Assembly: GCA_947652925.1 (NCBI GenBank)
Contig: CANTEW010000013.1
Span: 1 to 55,033, forward strand
From: an uncultured Lachnospiraceae bacterium
Lineage (GTDB): Bacteria; Bacillota; Clostridia; Lachnospirales; Lachnospiraceae
DNA: 55,033 nucleotides
Reading direction: 5' to 3'
The stretch's first letter is position 1. Each line of letters starts with the position of its first letter. The position numbers and the translations under genes are program-made. The notes beneath the pieces are model-generated. The model searched no databases. It saw nothing but the letters and a program-made list of their open reading frames with translations, and was not told the DNA's origin. Shown in pieces: positions 13,856 to 22,641 of this stretch.

Positions 13856-15829
13856 ATGGCGCATCTGAGTATAGATATCGAGACGAAGAGCAGCGTAGCC
13901 ATTGGCAAAGCTGGGATGTACAAATACGCCCAGTCAGAGGATTTCGGGATATTGTTGTTCGCTTATCAGGAGGATGAGGGCCCTGTGGAGGTCGTGGACC
14001 TGGCGCAGGGAGAGCGCATCCCGCCGCATATCCTAGTGGCCCTGGAGGACCTGCACATCACCAAGCACGCATATAATGCAGCGTTCGAATGGTACTGCCT
14101 GAACAGGGCAGGGTATGCGACGCCCCTCAGCCAATGGCGCTGTACCATGGCCCACAGCCTGTACTGCGGGTATCCCGCAGGGCTGGCAGACACGGGTGCC
14201 GCCATCGGCCTGCCCCAGGACAAGCGCAAGATGGCGGTGGGGAAGGCGCTGATCAAATATTTCTGTACACCGTGCAAGCCCACGAAGAGCAATGGCGGCA
14301 GGACATGGAACCTGCCGCACCACGCACCGGAGAAGTGGGAGCTGTTCAAGGATTACTGTAAACGGGACGTGGAGGCGGAACACGCGATACTCAAACGCCT
14401 CACGCCATTCCCTATGCCGGAGGATGAGGAGAGGCTCTGGCGGATGACCATGGAGATGGACGCCTTTGGTGTACGTGTGGACGATGCTCTGATCAAAGGG
14501 GCCCTGGCGATAGATGGCGCGAGCAAGGCGTGGCTGATCGAAGAGGCACGCCGGATGACAGGGGTGGATAACCCGAACAGCGACACCCAGCTGCACGGCT
14601 GGCTGGAGGGCCGGGGAGTGCCCTTACCCAATATGCAGAAAGCCACCATAGCGGAGACATTAAAACGCCAGGATATACCAGACGACGTACGGAGGGTCCT
14701 AGGGATCCGCCAGCAGACAGGAAAGACATCTATCTCAAAATACACGGCGTTGGATACGGCAGAAGGGAGCGACGGGCGTGTCCGGGGCCTGACGCAGTAT
14801 TACGGGGCCAACAGGACCGGCCGTTGGGCCGGGAGGCTGGTACAGCCACAGAATCTACCGAGGACTTACTTGGAGACGTTGGACTACGCCAGGGGACTGG
14901 TGAGGGATAAAGACTATGATGGCCTGAGATTAGTGTATGGGGATGTGCCGGACACATTGTCCCAGCTGATCCGGACAGTGTTCATCCCTTCAGATGGGCA
15001 TAAACTCGTGGTAGCTGACTTCTCTGCCATCGAAGCGCGGGTGATCGCATGGCTGGCTGGGGAACAGTGGGTCAACGAGGTGTTCGCCACCCATGGGAGG
15101 ATCTATGAGGCCACGGCATCCCAGATGTTCGGCGTGCCAGTGGAGCGGATCGTGAAAGGCAACCCGGAGTACGATCTGAGGCAGAAAGGAAAAGTGGCCA
15201 CGTTGGCCCTGGGATACCAGGGATGGATACCGGCCCTGATACAGATGGGGGCAAAGGACATGGGTCTGACTGAAGAGGAGATGCAGGATATCGCAAGACG
15301 GTGGCGACGGGCGAACCCGCGTATCTGCGATCTGTGGCAGGCGACGGGACAAGCGGCCATAGCGGCTATACGGACCGTGCAGCCGCAGGTGACGCATAGG
15401 TTGCGGTTCGCGCTGGAAGGCGATATCGTCTATGGCCAATGTTTCCTGACCATACGACTGCCGAGCGGGCGCAAGCTCTATTATCCGAAGCCGTTCTTGC
15501 ATGAAAATGACCGTGGGGAGCTGGCCCCCCATTACTATGGGCTGATGAAGGGTACGAAAAAATGGGGGCCGATATCCACATACGGGGGCAAGCTGACAGA
15601 GAACATCGTCCAGGCCATCGCCAGGGACTGCCTGGCCGAGACATTAAAGCGGATCGACGCCAGGGGGCTGCAGGTGGTCTTCCACGTCCATGACGAGGTG
15701 GTCATAGATGCGCCGATGGACGTGGGCGTGGAGGAGATCTGTGGCCTGATGGCGGAGCCGATCCCCTGGGCGCCGGGGCTGGTGTTAAAGGGCGCCGGGT
15801 TTGAGGGCATGTATTATAAGAAGGACTAG
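13856..15829 (+). CDS. Family A DNA polymerase with 3'-5' exonuclease
   Basis: 657 residues. The N-terminal DnaQ-like exonuclease keeps its motifs: SIDIET (residues 4-9), AYNAAFEW and YCKRDVEAE. Polymerase motif A is ADFSAIEAR (about 385), motif B is KGKVATLALGYQG (about 443) and motif C is HDEVVID (about 611). The length is that of phage-type Pol I lacking the 5' nuclease. It is the replicative enzyme of the inner phage. It sits 6 bases after the ssDNA-binding gene and is followed at once by the primase-helicase. Confidence 0.96.
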   Translation: MAHLSIDIETKSSVAIGKAGMYKYAQSEDFGILLFAYQEDEGPVEVVDLAQGERIPPHILVALEDLHITKHAYNAAFEWYCLNRAGYATPLSQWRCTMAHSLYCGYPAGLADTGAAIGLPQDKRKMAVGKALIKYFCTPCKPTKSNGGRTWNLPHHAPEKWELFKDYCKRDVEAEHAILKRLTPFPMPEDEERLWRMTMEMDAFGVRVDDALIKGALAIDGASKAWLIEEARRMTGVDNPNSDTQLHGWLEGRGVPLPNMQKATIAETLKRQDIPDDVRRVLGIRQQTGKTSISKYTALDTAEGSDGRVRGLTQYYGANRTGRWAGRLVQPQNLPRTYLETLDYARGLVRDKDYDGLRLVYGDVPDTLSQLIRTVFIPSDGHKLVVADFSAIEARVIAWLAGEQWVNEVFATHGRIYEATASQMFGVPVERIVKGNPEYDLRQKGKVATLALGYQGWIPALIQMGAKDMGLTEEEMQDIARRWRRANPRICDLWQATGQAAIAAIRTVQPQVTHRLRFALEGDIVYGQCFLTIRLPSGRKLYYPKPFLHENDRGELAPHYYGLMKGTKKWGPISTYGGKLTENIVQAIARDCLAETLKRIDARGLQVVFHVHDEVVIDAPMDVGVEEICGLMAEPIPWAPGLVLKGAGFEGMYYKKD

Positions 15830-15841
15830 GAGGGATGCCGG

Positions 15842-18253
15842 GTGGACTATAACAGACAGATACATATCAGTACAGCCGGGAGCCGCAAGGCCAGGCACTG
15901 GCCCGCGACGGTGACCACCTGGGCCGAGTTCGCCGAGAAGTTAAAGATACCGGTCAGGGGCGGGGAGACGCTGGGGGCATATCTAGCCCTGCCCAAGACA
16001 CAGCAGGATGACTTAAAGGATGTGGGAGGTTTCGTGGGCGGCACGTTCACAGGGGGACGCCGGAAGGCGCCCTGCCTGGAGGGGCGTGACCTGGCCACGC
16101 TGGACCTGGACAGCATCCCTGCAGGGCAGACGGAGGACATACTGAAAAAAGTGGGCGGTCTGGGATGCGCTGCTGCAGTCTACAGCACGCGGAAGCACGC
16201 CGGGTACGCGCCCAGGCTCCGCGTGGTCATACCTTTTGACCGGACGGCGACAGCGGATGAATATGAGCCTGCGGCCAGGAAGCTGGCATCGCTGATCGGG
16301 ATGGAGTACTGTGACCCGACGACGTTCGAGGGTACACGGCTCATGTACTGGCCCAGCTGCTGTGCGGACAGTCCGTACGTGTACCAAGTATACGACCAGT
16401 CGTTCTGCAGCCTGGATGGCATCCTGGGGATGTACGGGGACTGGAAGGATGTGTCCCAGTGGCCGCAGGTGCCAGGGGCAGATGCCCGGGAGAAGAGGCG
16501 GCTGGCAAAGCAGGAGGACCCGACAACAAAGAAGGGCGTCATAGGGGCTTTCTGCCGGACGTATACCGTCACCCAGGCGATGGAGCGGTTCATCCCCGGG
16601 ATGTACGAGGGGACGGCTGTACAGGGCCGTTATACCTATACGGGCGGGTCCACGGTGGGCGGCGCCATCGTCTATGACGGCGACCTGTTCCTGTATTCCC
16701 ACCACGCCACGGATCCATGCTCCGGTCTATTGGTCAACGCCTTCGACCTGATCCGGCTGCACATGTACGGCGACCGGGACGGGGAGGCGAAGGAAGGCAC
16801 GCCGGTCAATAAGCTGCCATCCTTCCTCGCCATGAAGCAGCTGGCGATGGAGGACGAGGGCGTATCTGGGCTGATGCGCAGGGAGAGGCTGGAGGCTGCA
16901 CGGGAAGCGTTCCCCATACAGACAGGTGGGGAGGATGCACAGCCGGAGGATGACCCGGACTGGATCAGCCGTCTGGAAGTGGATGGGAACAACAACTATA
17001 AGAAGACCATCAACAACACGGTCCTCATCTTAGAGAACGACCCAAACTTGAAGAGGAAGATAGCGACGGATGAGTTTGCCTCCTGCGGGATGGTCCTGGG
17101 CGCGGTGCCGTGGGATGCACGGGAGGAGAAGCACCGATGGGGCGATGTGGACGATGCAGGATATCACAGATACATGGAACAGTATTACGGGATCACAGGG
17201 AGGGACAAGATGGACAATGCACTGCTGATCATCAGCGCACAGAACAAGATAAACGATGTGAGGCGATACCTGGAGGGCCTGGCGTGGGATGGGATACCAC
17301 GTGTGGAAACATTATTGTCAGATTATCTGGGAGCAGAAGACAATGTCTATACCCGGGCTGTCATGAAGAAAGCCTTATGTGCCGCTGTGGCGCGGGCCAT
17401 CGTGGGCGGCATCAAATTCGACTACATGCCCATCTTCACAGGGCCGCAGGGCATCGGGAAGAGTACGTTCCTGGCCATCTTAGGGAAGGACTGGTTCTCG
17501 GATTCCCTGACCACTTTCGCCGGAAAAGAGGCTGCGGAGCTGATACAGGGGACGTGGATCAACGAGGTGGGGGAGCTGTCTGCATTTTCTAAACAGGAGA
17601 CGCAGGTGATCAAACAGTTCCTGAGCAAGACACACGATATCTACAGGGCCGCATACGGACGGAGGACGGAGAAGTATCCCCGCCGCTGTGTGTTCTTCGG
17701 GACTTCGAATGACCACGAGTTCCTGAAGGATGCCACGGGCAACCGGCGGTTCTGGCCCGTGGACGTAGGACGGCATCCAGCCAAGAAGTCCGTATGGGAG
17801 CAGCTGCCGCTGGAAGTGGACCAGATATGGGCGGAAGCCTACGCGTATTGGAGAGCGGGTGAGGAACTGTTCCTGACAAAGGATATCGAGGCCCAGGCAA
17901 AGATCGCACAGGATGAGCATATGGAGACGACCGGCAAGGAAGGACTGGTCCAGAGATTCTTAGACAAGCCAGTGCCGGAGGACTGGGACTACCTGGGGAT
18001 AGCGGAGCGCAGGATGTACCTGGGCGGGAACATGAGCCTGCCGGAGGGGGCCATGCTGCGGAAACGGGACAGGACGTGCGCCGTAGAGGTATGGGTGGAG
18101 TGCTTTGGAGGCGACCCTAAGTTCATGAACCGCCGTGACAGCACAGAGATCAACAACATCCTGATGGGGCTGCCTGGATGGAGGCGGATGAAGACGCCAA
18201 GGACGTACAGGCTGTACGGTTCCCAGAGGGGGTTTGAGAGGGTGGCTACATAA
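15842..18253 (+). CDS. Primase-helicase, VapE (virulence-associated E) family
   Basis: 803 residues from GTG at 15842, with AGGAGGG at 15828-15834; a closer ATG at 15835 is out of frame. The N-terminal part (about 1-230) resembles the primase-polymerase region found before VapE helicases (ATLDLDSIPAGQTEDI, YSTRKHAGYAPRLRVVIP). The C-terminal SF3-like ATPase has Walker A GPQGIGKST (about 534-542), then WINEVGELSAF and RRCVFFGTSND. It unwinds and primes phage DNA. The following 250 bases are a possible origin. Confidence 0.93.
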   Translation: MDYNRQIHISTAGSRKARHWPATVTTWAEFAEKLKIPVRGGETLGAYLALPKTQQDDLKDVGGFVGGTFTGGRRKAPCLEGRDLATLDLDSIPAGQTEDILKKVGGLGCAAAVYSTRKHAGYAPRLRVVIPFDRTATADEYEPAARKLASLIGMEYCDPTTFEGTRLMYWPSCCADSPYVYQVYDQSFCSLDGILGMYGDWKDVSQWPQVPGADAREKRRLAKQEDPTTKKGVIGAFCRTYTVTQAMERFIPGMYEGTAVQGRYTYTGGSTVGGAIVYDGDLFLYSHHATDPCSGLLVNAFDLIRLHMYGDRDGEAKEGTPVNKLPSFLAMKQLAMEDEGVSGLMRRERLEAAREAFPIQTGGEDAQPEDDPDWISRLEVDGNNNYKKTINNTVLILENDPNLKRKIATDEFASCGMVLGAVPWDAREEKHRWGDVDDAGYHRYMEQYYGITGRDKMDNALLIISAQNKINDVRRYLEGLAWDGIPRVETLLSDYLGAEDNVYTRAVMKKALCAAVARAIVGGIKFDYMPIFTGPQGIGKSTFLAILGKDWFSDSLTTFAGKEAAELIQGTWINEVGELSAFSKQETQVIKQFLSKTHDIYRAAYGRRTEKYPRRCVFFGTSNDHEFLKDATGNRRFWPVDVGRHPAKKSVWEQLPLEVDQIWAEAYAYWRAGEELFLTKDIEAQAKIAQDEHMETTGKEGLVQRFLDKPVPEDWDYLGIAERRMYLGGNMSLPEGAMLRKRDRTCAVEVWVECFGGDPKFMNRRDSTEINNILMGLPGWRRMKTPRTYRLYGSQRGFERVAT

Positions 18254-18503
18254 GGACTACAAAGGGCATGGTATCGTAGCGTCTCTTTCAGCTACATACC
18301 TATACGTAAAATGTGGATGTAGCGGCTTTTTGTAGGCGTCCCAACCCCTTTATATATAAGGCTTCAGAGGGTATCTGCTACAAAGACTACATTATCTATA
18401 TATAGATATAAAGATAGGTAATATAGGTATATACGTATATAGCCTAGAGCGCCTATACGCATATATGTATACGCGCGCGCGAGATCGTAGGCAGGAGGAT
18501 AGC
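18254..18503. other. AT-rich palindrome cluster, candidate replication origin
   Basis: No gene. It contains the perfect palindromes TATCTATATATAGATA (18393-18408) and TATATACGTATATA (18428-18441), repeated GCTACA/CTACAT/GTAGC motifs near 18284-18390, and an alternating CGCGCGCGCG run at 18472-18482. Placement directly after the primase-helicase gene fits an origin. No initiator-binding repeat can be proven by eye. Confidence 0.4.
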
Positions 18504-18821
18504 ATGAGAGAAAAGGATATAGAGAAGGTATTGGTGGATGAGGTAAAAAAGTTGGGCGGCAGGGCCTATAAATGGGTCAGCCCCGGCAATGCAGGGGTGC
18601 CGGACAGGATCGTCATATTCCCCGACCGTGAGCCTGTATTCGTGGAGCTCAAGACGGACACGGGGACACTGACAGCCATCCAGAAGGTCCAGATCGACAG
18701 GTTACAGGCCCTGGGACAGGGGGTGTGGGTAGTGAGAGGGATGGACGGCCTGAGCCAGTTCTTCCAGGACATGGGGTATGAGAGTGTGAGCAAGGCCCTG
18801 GACTGTAGGTATGACCTATGA
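18504..18821 (+). CDS. VRR-NUC domain nuclease
   Basis: 105 residues from ATG at 18504, with AGGAGG 5 bases before. The whole protein is one VRR-NUC domain: EKVLVDEVKKLGGRAYKW, GNAGVPDRIVIF, then PVFVELKTDTG (the D...ExK core) and QKVQIDRLQALGQGVWVV. Stand-alone VRR-NUC enzymes of phages cut branched or structured DNA, and this one probably resolves replication or packaging intermediates. It is followed by a SNF2 helicase, a very common pairing in phages of Bacillota. Confidence 0.93.
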   Translation: MREKDIEKVLVDEVKKLGGRAYKWVSPGNAGVPDRIVIFPDREPVFVELKTDTGTLTAIQKVQIDRLQALGQGVWVVRGMDGLSQFFQDMGYESVSKALDCRYDL

Positions 18822-18852
18822 GTGCCATAGGCAGGAAGGGAGGTGATGCCGT

Positions 18853-20232
18853 ATGATGTTCAGGCCACATGCCTACCAGCAACACTGCATAGAGCAGATC
18901 ATAAGGATACCGAAGCTGGGGCTGTTCCTGGATATGGGCCTGGGAAAGACGGTCACGACGCTGACTGCAGTCCATGAGCTGAAATACAACCGGTTCGCCG
19001 TGGGGAAGGTCCTGGTGATCGCGCCGAAGAAGGTCGCTGAGGGGACGTGGACAAAGGAAAAGGATAAATGGGACCACACCAGGTGCCTCCGGGTGTCCCA
19101 GGTATTGGGCAGCCAGGCACGCCGGATACGCGCCCTCAACACCCCAGCGGATATCTATATCACCAACAGGGAGAACGTGGTCTGGCTGGTGGACCATTAC
19201 AGGAACAGCTGGCCGTTTGACATGGTGGTCGTGGATGAGTCCAGCAGCTTCAAGAGCCATACCGCGAAACGCTTCAAGGCCCTGGCCAGTGTGTCGGGCC
19301 GTATCGAACGGATGGTGGAGCTGACCGGCACGCCGTCACCCAACGGCCTGGAGGACCTGTGGGCGCAGGTGTATCTCCTGGACGGCGGTGAAAGGTTGGG
19401 GAAACGGTACGGGCAGTTCAGGGAGAGGTATTTCGATCCGGGCAAGAGGGGCAACGGCGTGATCTATTCCTGGGACCCGAAGACTGGGAGCGAACAGGGG
19501 ATACTGGACAAGATATCCGATATCTGCATATCCATGAAGGCAGAGGACTATCTGCAGTTACCGGATATCATCTACGACCAAGTCCCAGTCGTCTTGGATA
19601 CAAAGGCGGAGAGGTCCTATAAAAAGATGGAACGGGAAGCGGTATTGGATATCCCGGATGGAGAGGATATCAGTGCTCTGGATGCGGCGTCCCTGAGCGG
19701 CAAGCTCCTACAGTTGGCAAACGGGGCGCTATACGATGACGACCATGTGGCCCATGAGGTCCACGGCTGCAAGATAGAGGCGTTCATGGAACTGGTGGAG
19801 TCCCTACAGGGGAAGCCCGCGCTGGTGTTCTACAATTTCAAGCATGATAAGGACAGGATCAAAAAGGCCCTGGCCAAGAGTGGGCTGCGGGTGCGGGGAC
19901 TAAAAGGACCGCAGGATGAGGATGACTGGAACGCCCACGGGGTGGACATCCTCCTGGCCCATCCGGCCAGCGCGGCCTACGGCCTGAACCTGCAGCAGGG
20001 CGGCAACCACGTCATATGGTTCGGGCTGAACTGGAACTATGAGCTGTACTCCCAGGCCAATAGGAGGCTGCACAGGCAGGGCCAGGAGGAAAAGGTCATC
20101 GTCCACCACCTGGTGTGCCAGGGCACACGGGATGAGGATGTGATGGCGGCATTGGAGAGGAAGGAGGGCGCGCAGGAGTGGGTCATGCAGAGTTTGAAGG
20201 CAAGGATACGGGCGGTAAAAGAGAGGGGCTGA
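18853..20232 (+). CDS. SNF2-family DEAD/DEAH-box helicase
   Basis: 459 residues. Helicase motif Q/I is FRPHAYQQH and LDMGLGKTVT (Walker A at about 27-33), motif II is VVDESSSFK (about 126), motif III is LTGTPSPNG and motif VI is ANRRLHRQGQ. Both RecA-like lobes are present, as usual for short phage SNF2 proteins. It likely remodels protein-DNA complexes or aids replication restart with the VRR-NUC nuclease. The ATG at 18856 is an alternative start. Confidence 0.93.
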   Translation: MMFRPHAYQQHCIEQIIRIPKLGLFLDMGLGKTVTTLTAVHELKYNRFAVGKVLVIAPKKVAEGTWTKEKDKWDHTRCLRVSQVLGSQARRIRALNTPADIYITNRENVVWLVDHYRNSWPFDMVVVDESSSFKSHTAKRFKALASVSGRIERMVELTGTPSPNGLEDLWAQVYLLDGGERLGKRYGQFRERYFDPGKRGNGVIYSWDPKTGSEQGILDKISDICISMKAEDYLQLPDIIYDQVPVVLDTKAERSYKKMEREAVLDIPDGEDISALDAASLSGKLLQLANGALYDDDHVAHEVHGCKIEAFMELVESLQGKPALVFYNFKHDKDRIKKALAKSGLRVRGLKGPQDEDDWNAHGVDILLAHPASAAYGLNLQQGGNHVIWFGLNWNYELYSQANRRLHRQGQEEKVIVHHLVCQGTRDEDVMAALERKEGAQEWVMQSLKARIRAVKERG

Positions 20233-20240
20233 CCGTCCAG

Positions 20241-20681
20241 GTGACATATAAAGACGGCAGGGGTCAGATGACGGTCAACGTCCCTGAGTTCTTGAAGATG
20301 CGCAGGATAGGCAGGTACAGGAGACTGATGAAGTTGATCCGGCAGTCGGATACCCCGAATGTGGCGGATAGGGTCGTCCGGTATATCCGGCGGGAGCTGG
20401 CCGATATGGACGTACGTATGAGGGATGTGGAATCCAAGGCAGAAGAGGCCCGATCTGGCGCTGGGAAGATACGGATGGACATCAGCCGGCTGACGGTCAT
20501 GCGCGACAGGGCCAGGAGGGGTCCAGAGCAGTACAGGATGTATTCCCAGCAGATCAAAGACCTGAGGCAGTCACAGCGTACGCTGAACGGTCTATACCGT
20601 GGGTATGAGGCGGATCTTAAAACGATGCAGAGGGACAGGTTTTTTTATCAGAAGATCATGGACGAGGAGGATAAAGGATGA
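20241..20681 (+). CDS. Hypothetical phage coiled-coil protein
   Basis: About 146 residues. The start is uncertain: GTG at 20241 avoids overlap with the helicase, GTG at 20178 would overlap it by 55 bases, and ATG at 20268 is also possible. It opens with a short beta segment (VTYKDGRGQMTVNVPEFLK) followed by a long basic and charged helical region. Similar proteins of unknown function follow SNF2 helicases in Clostridial phages. Its stop overlaps the next start (GGATGAG). Confidence 0.6.
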   Translation: MTYKDGRGQMTVNVPEFLKMRRIGRYRRLMKLIRQSDTPNVADRVVRYIRRELADMDVRMRDVESKAEEARSGAGKIRMDISRLTVMRDRARRGPEQYRMYSQQIKDLRQSQRTLNGLYRGYEADLKTMQRDRFFYQKIMDEEDKG

Positions 20682-21076
20682 GAATGAGCGAGCAGATATC
20701 GGCTTTCTTGGACATGCTCCGGGAGACCCCATCCATGTGCAGGACGGCGCAGGAAGATGAGACGCGCAGCGACAGGGAGACCCAGGATATCCTGCATTGG
20801 TTTGAAAACTATGGGTATCATGCCAGTGATGCAGAGATAGTGAGGGTGGCGAGGGCACTCAGTCTGGTACGTAGGCGCAGGAGACAGGCAAAAGATGCCA
20901 GGAACGTCTTGCATCCGGTGGCGGAATGGGTAGCTAAGAGCGAGAATGCCCAGAAGAGCATGGAACGCCTACTGGGGGACGTGCGGAAGGCTGAGAAGGC
21001 TACAGAGAACAAGCATTACATGGACAGGACGGATATCATGGCGCAGACGTTGGAGACGCCGGATGAGGAGGAGTGA
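20678..21076 (+). CDS. Hypothetical phage protein
   Basis: 132 residues, mostly helical, with an Arg-rich patch (LSLVRRRRRQAKDARN) near residue 67 and an acidic end (LETPDEEE). No known motif. It overlaps the previous stop by 4 bases and belongs to the replication operon. The basic patch suggests contact with nucleic acid, but this is inference. Confidence 0.6.
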   Translation: MRMSEQISAFLDMLRETPSMCRTAQEDETRSDRETQDILHWFENYGYHASDAEIVRVARALSLVRRRRRQAKDARNVLHPVAEWVAKSENAQKSMERLLGDVRKAEKATENKHYMDRTDIMAQTLETPDEEE

Positions 21077-21077
21077 G

Positions 21078-21338
21078 ATGGCAAAGAAAAATAAACTGAC
21101 ACCAGAGGAAGAGCTGCAGCAGTACCGGGCGATCGGCACAGTCAATGAATGCCAGGAGGCAAGGGAAAAACAGACAGCGAAGATGCCTGTAGACTGGAGT
21201 GAGCTAAAAAATTTTAATCTGCAGGTATATGCCATACGCGGGGATTGTCCATCATGTGGGACAGAAGGACTCATATCCACAACTGGGAGATACTGCCCTA
21301 GATGTGGGCAAGCTATAAATTGGGGGAGGTGGGGATGA
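21078..21338 (+). CDS. Small zinc-ribbon phage protein
   Basis: 86 residues from ATG at 21078, after GAGGAGGAG. The C-terminal third contains GDCPSCGTEGL and YCPRCGQAINWG, two CxxC knuckles expected to bind one zinc. The first half is polar. Comparable ribbon proteins occur at the end of phage replication modules; a partner is not evident. Its TGA overlaps the next ATG (ATGA). Confidence 0.6.
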   Translation: MAKKNKLTPEEELQQYRAIGTVNECQEAREKQTAKMPVDWSELKNFNLQVYAIRGDCPSCGTEGLISTTGRYCPRCGQAINWGRWG

Positions 21339-21502
21339 TCACGATAGAGAACATGGATGAATATTCTCGGGAGATACGCAAGACGCGAGCACGGGATATA
21401 AGGGACAACTGCAAAGCAACTGGAAACTGTGACACCTGCAGGGACAAGGAACGCGGCCAGCCCTGCCCATACACAGGGAACCCGGTCAACTGGCGGGTAT
21501 AG
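21335..21502 (+). CDS. Small Cys-rich phage protein
   Basis: 55 residues from ATG at 21335, with GGAGGTGGGG just upstream. It has four cysteines in DNCKATGNCDTCRDKERGQPC, a possible small zinc site. It is coupled to the preceding zinc-ribbon gene by a 4-base overlap. Function unknown. Confidence 0.55.
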   Translation: MITIENMDEYSREIRKTRARDIRDNCKATGNCDTCRDKERGQPCPYTGNPVNWRV

Positions 21503-21520
21503 GAGGAAAAAGATCTGGAT

Positions 21521-21787
21521 ATGCCAAAGTTGAGTAAGAAAGATATGGAGGAACTGAGGGAACATTGTTCTTTAGGTTGTGATTACAGCGGTACAAAGGA
21601 AATTGTCTCAGAGCTTGTATATGAAACGTTAGAAGCTATGGGCAGGATCGGGATGGGAACGGATTTGAGAAGTGCTGACGAGATTGGATTGACTGATGGT
21701 AAGGAATTCGCGACCCTTGATGATTTTGTATACATATTCTGGGAAAAGGCAGCTGCGAGTATATTGAATGTCGTAGAAACACAGTAA
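21521..21787 (+). CDS. Hypothetical phage protein
   Basis: 88 residues (MPKLSKKDMEELREHCSLG to SILNVVETQ). Helical and slightly acidic, no motif. It is a little more AT-rich than its neighbours. A weak AGGAGG precedes it by about 15 bases. Part of the rightward operon by position. Confidence 0.5.
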   Translation: MPKLSKKDMEELREHCSLGCDYSGTKEIVSELVYETLEAMGRIGMGTDLRSADEIGLTDGKEFATLDDFVYIFWEKAAASILNVVETQ

Positions 21788-21996
21788 GGCGCAGCGTCCA
21801 GGAGCCAGGCAGTAGGGAAAGAGAAAGGATGTGTACTGTTATGCCGCCAAGATGCGATAGGTGCGGGTTATGCCATATGGGGTGGTGGTGTGCTGACGGG
21901 ATCGACAGTTTCAGTAGTAGACCATACATCATACGGATGAGAGGGACAGGAGATAAAAGCTGGGCAGACGGAGACACACAACATATTGGGGGGAGG

Positions 21997-22446
21997 ATGA
22001 TGCCGATGGTGACAGTGGATAACGAAGAAAAGAAAAAGTTCCTGCGGGGATATCGGGATTCTGTGCGGCGGATAAGACGGATAGGAGCGGAGATCGATGA
22101 ACTACGTACTATGCGGATGGGCACGTCTGCGGGCAACGGCGGCGGAAGATGCAAAGACCGGAAATGTGACCTGTCCGGTTACGCCGCGTCCCTGGACAGG
22201 CTTGAAAGGGACTTGGAAGAGGAACGGAAGGGGCGGGTGCAGGTCTATGAGCGGATCACAGAGGCCATAAACGGCCTGGAAGATACGAAGGAGCAGGATG
22301 TGTTATTTTACCGCTACATAAAGGGGATGACCTGGTGGGAGATAGCCGAAAAGATGTTATATTCCGAGAGATGGGTCTACATGGCCCACGGGAGAGCGTT
22401 GACACATTTAGAACTCCCAAAAGAGTGCATAGAATTGCAGTCTTAA
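21997..22446 (+). CDS. Late transcription regulator, sigma-70 region 4-like (ArpU/DUF1492-like)
   Basis: About 149 residues. GGGGGGAGG at 21988-21996 supports ATG at 21997, 22000 or 22006; the frame is also open back to 21829, where a Cys-rich extension (RCDRCGLC) would precede it. The first part is coiled coil (RRIRRIGAEIDELRTMRMG, later YAASLDRLERDLEEE). The end is a sigma region 4-like helix-turn-helix (VLFYRYIKGMTWWEIAEKMLYSERWVY, quoted in part). Its position after replication and before terminase is that of the activators of phage late genes. Confidence 0.75.
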   Translation: MMPMVTVDNEEKKKFLRGYRDSVRRIRRIGAEIDELRTMRMGTSAGNGGGRCKDRKCDLSGYAASLDRLERDLEEERKGRVQVYERITEAINGLEDTKEQDVLFYRYIKGMTWWEIAEKMLYSERWVYMAHGRALTHLELPKECIELQS

Positions 22447-22551
22447 ATGTGGTAATATGGTATTGTGGAAAAACGGCAAGGGAATAGCACCCCGCATATC
22501 CTCCTTAAAATACGTACAGACTTGAACGAGACCATTATTTATACTCCCGGA

Positions 22552-22581
22552 AACGTCCTACTGATATGTGGGGCGTTTTTT
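22552..22581 (+). terminator. Terminator after the late regulator
   Basis: AACGTCC at 22552-22558 pairs with GGGCGTT at 22571-22577 (one G-T pair), followed by a run of T to 22581. It separates the early and replication operon from the methylase and packaging genes. Confidence 0.6.
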
Positions 22582-22593
22582 AATGCAAAAAAA

Positions 22594-22636
22594 GCCACCT
22601 AAGATGATGCCCCCAAATATATCATCTGGAGGTGGT
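22594..22636 (+). promoter_or_regulatory. Hairpin sequestering the methylase ribosome binding site
   Basis: CCACCT (22595-22600) pairs with AGGTGG (22630-22635), and AGATGAT (22602-22608) pairs with ATCATCT (22621-22627), with a small A/GG internal loop and a 12-base apical loop. The Shine-Dalgarno GGAGG at 22628-22632 is inside the stem and the ATG is 10 bases on. No T-run follows, so it is not a terminator. Confidence 0.65.
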
Positions 22637-22641
22637 CATGT

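Noticed and set aside
18465-18503. Upstream ATG at 18465 for the VRR-NUC gene
   Set aside because: It adds an unrelated basic peptide across a CGCGCG run. The ATG at 18504 has the ribosome binding site.
21829-21996. Cys-rich extension of the late regulator
   Set aside because: The frame is open with RCDRCGLC, but a strong GGGGGGAGG precedes the ATGs at 21997-22006 and the family starts there. Left as an uncertain start rather than a feature.
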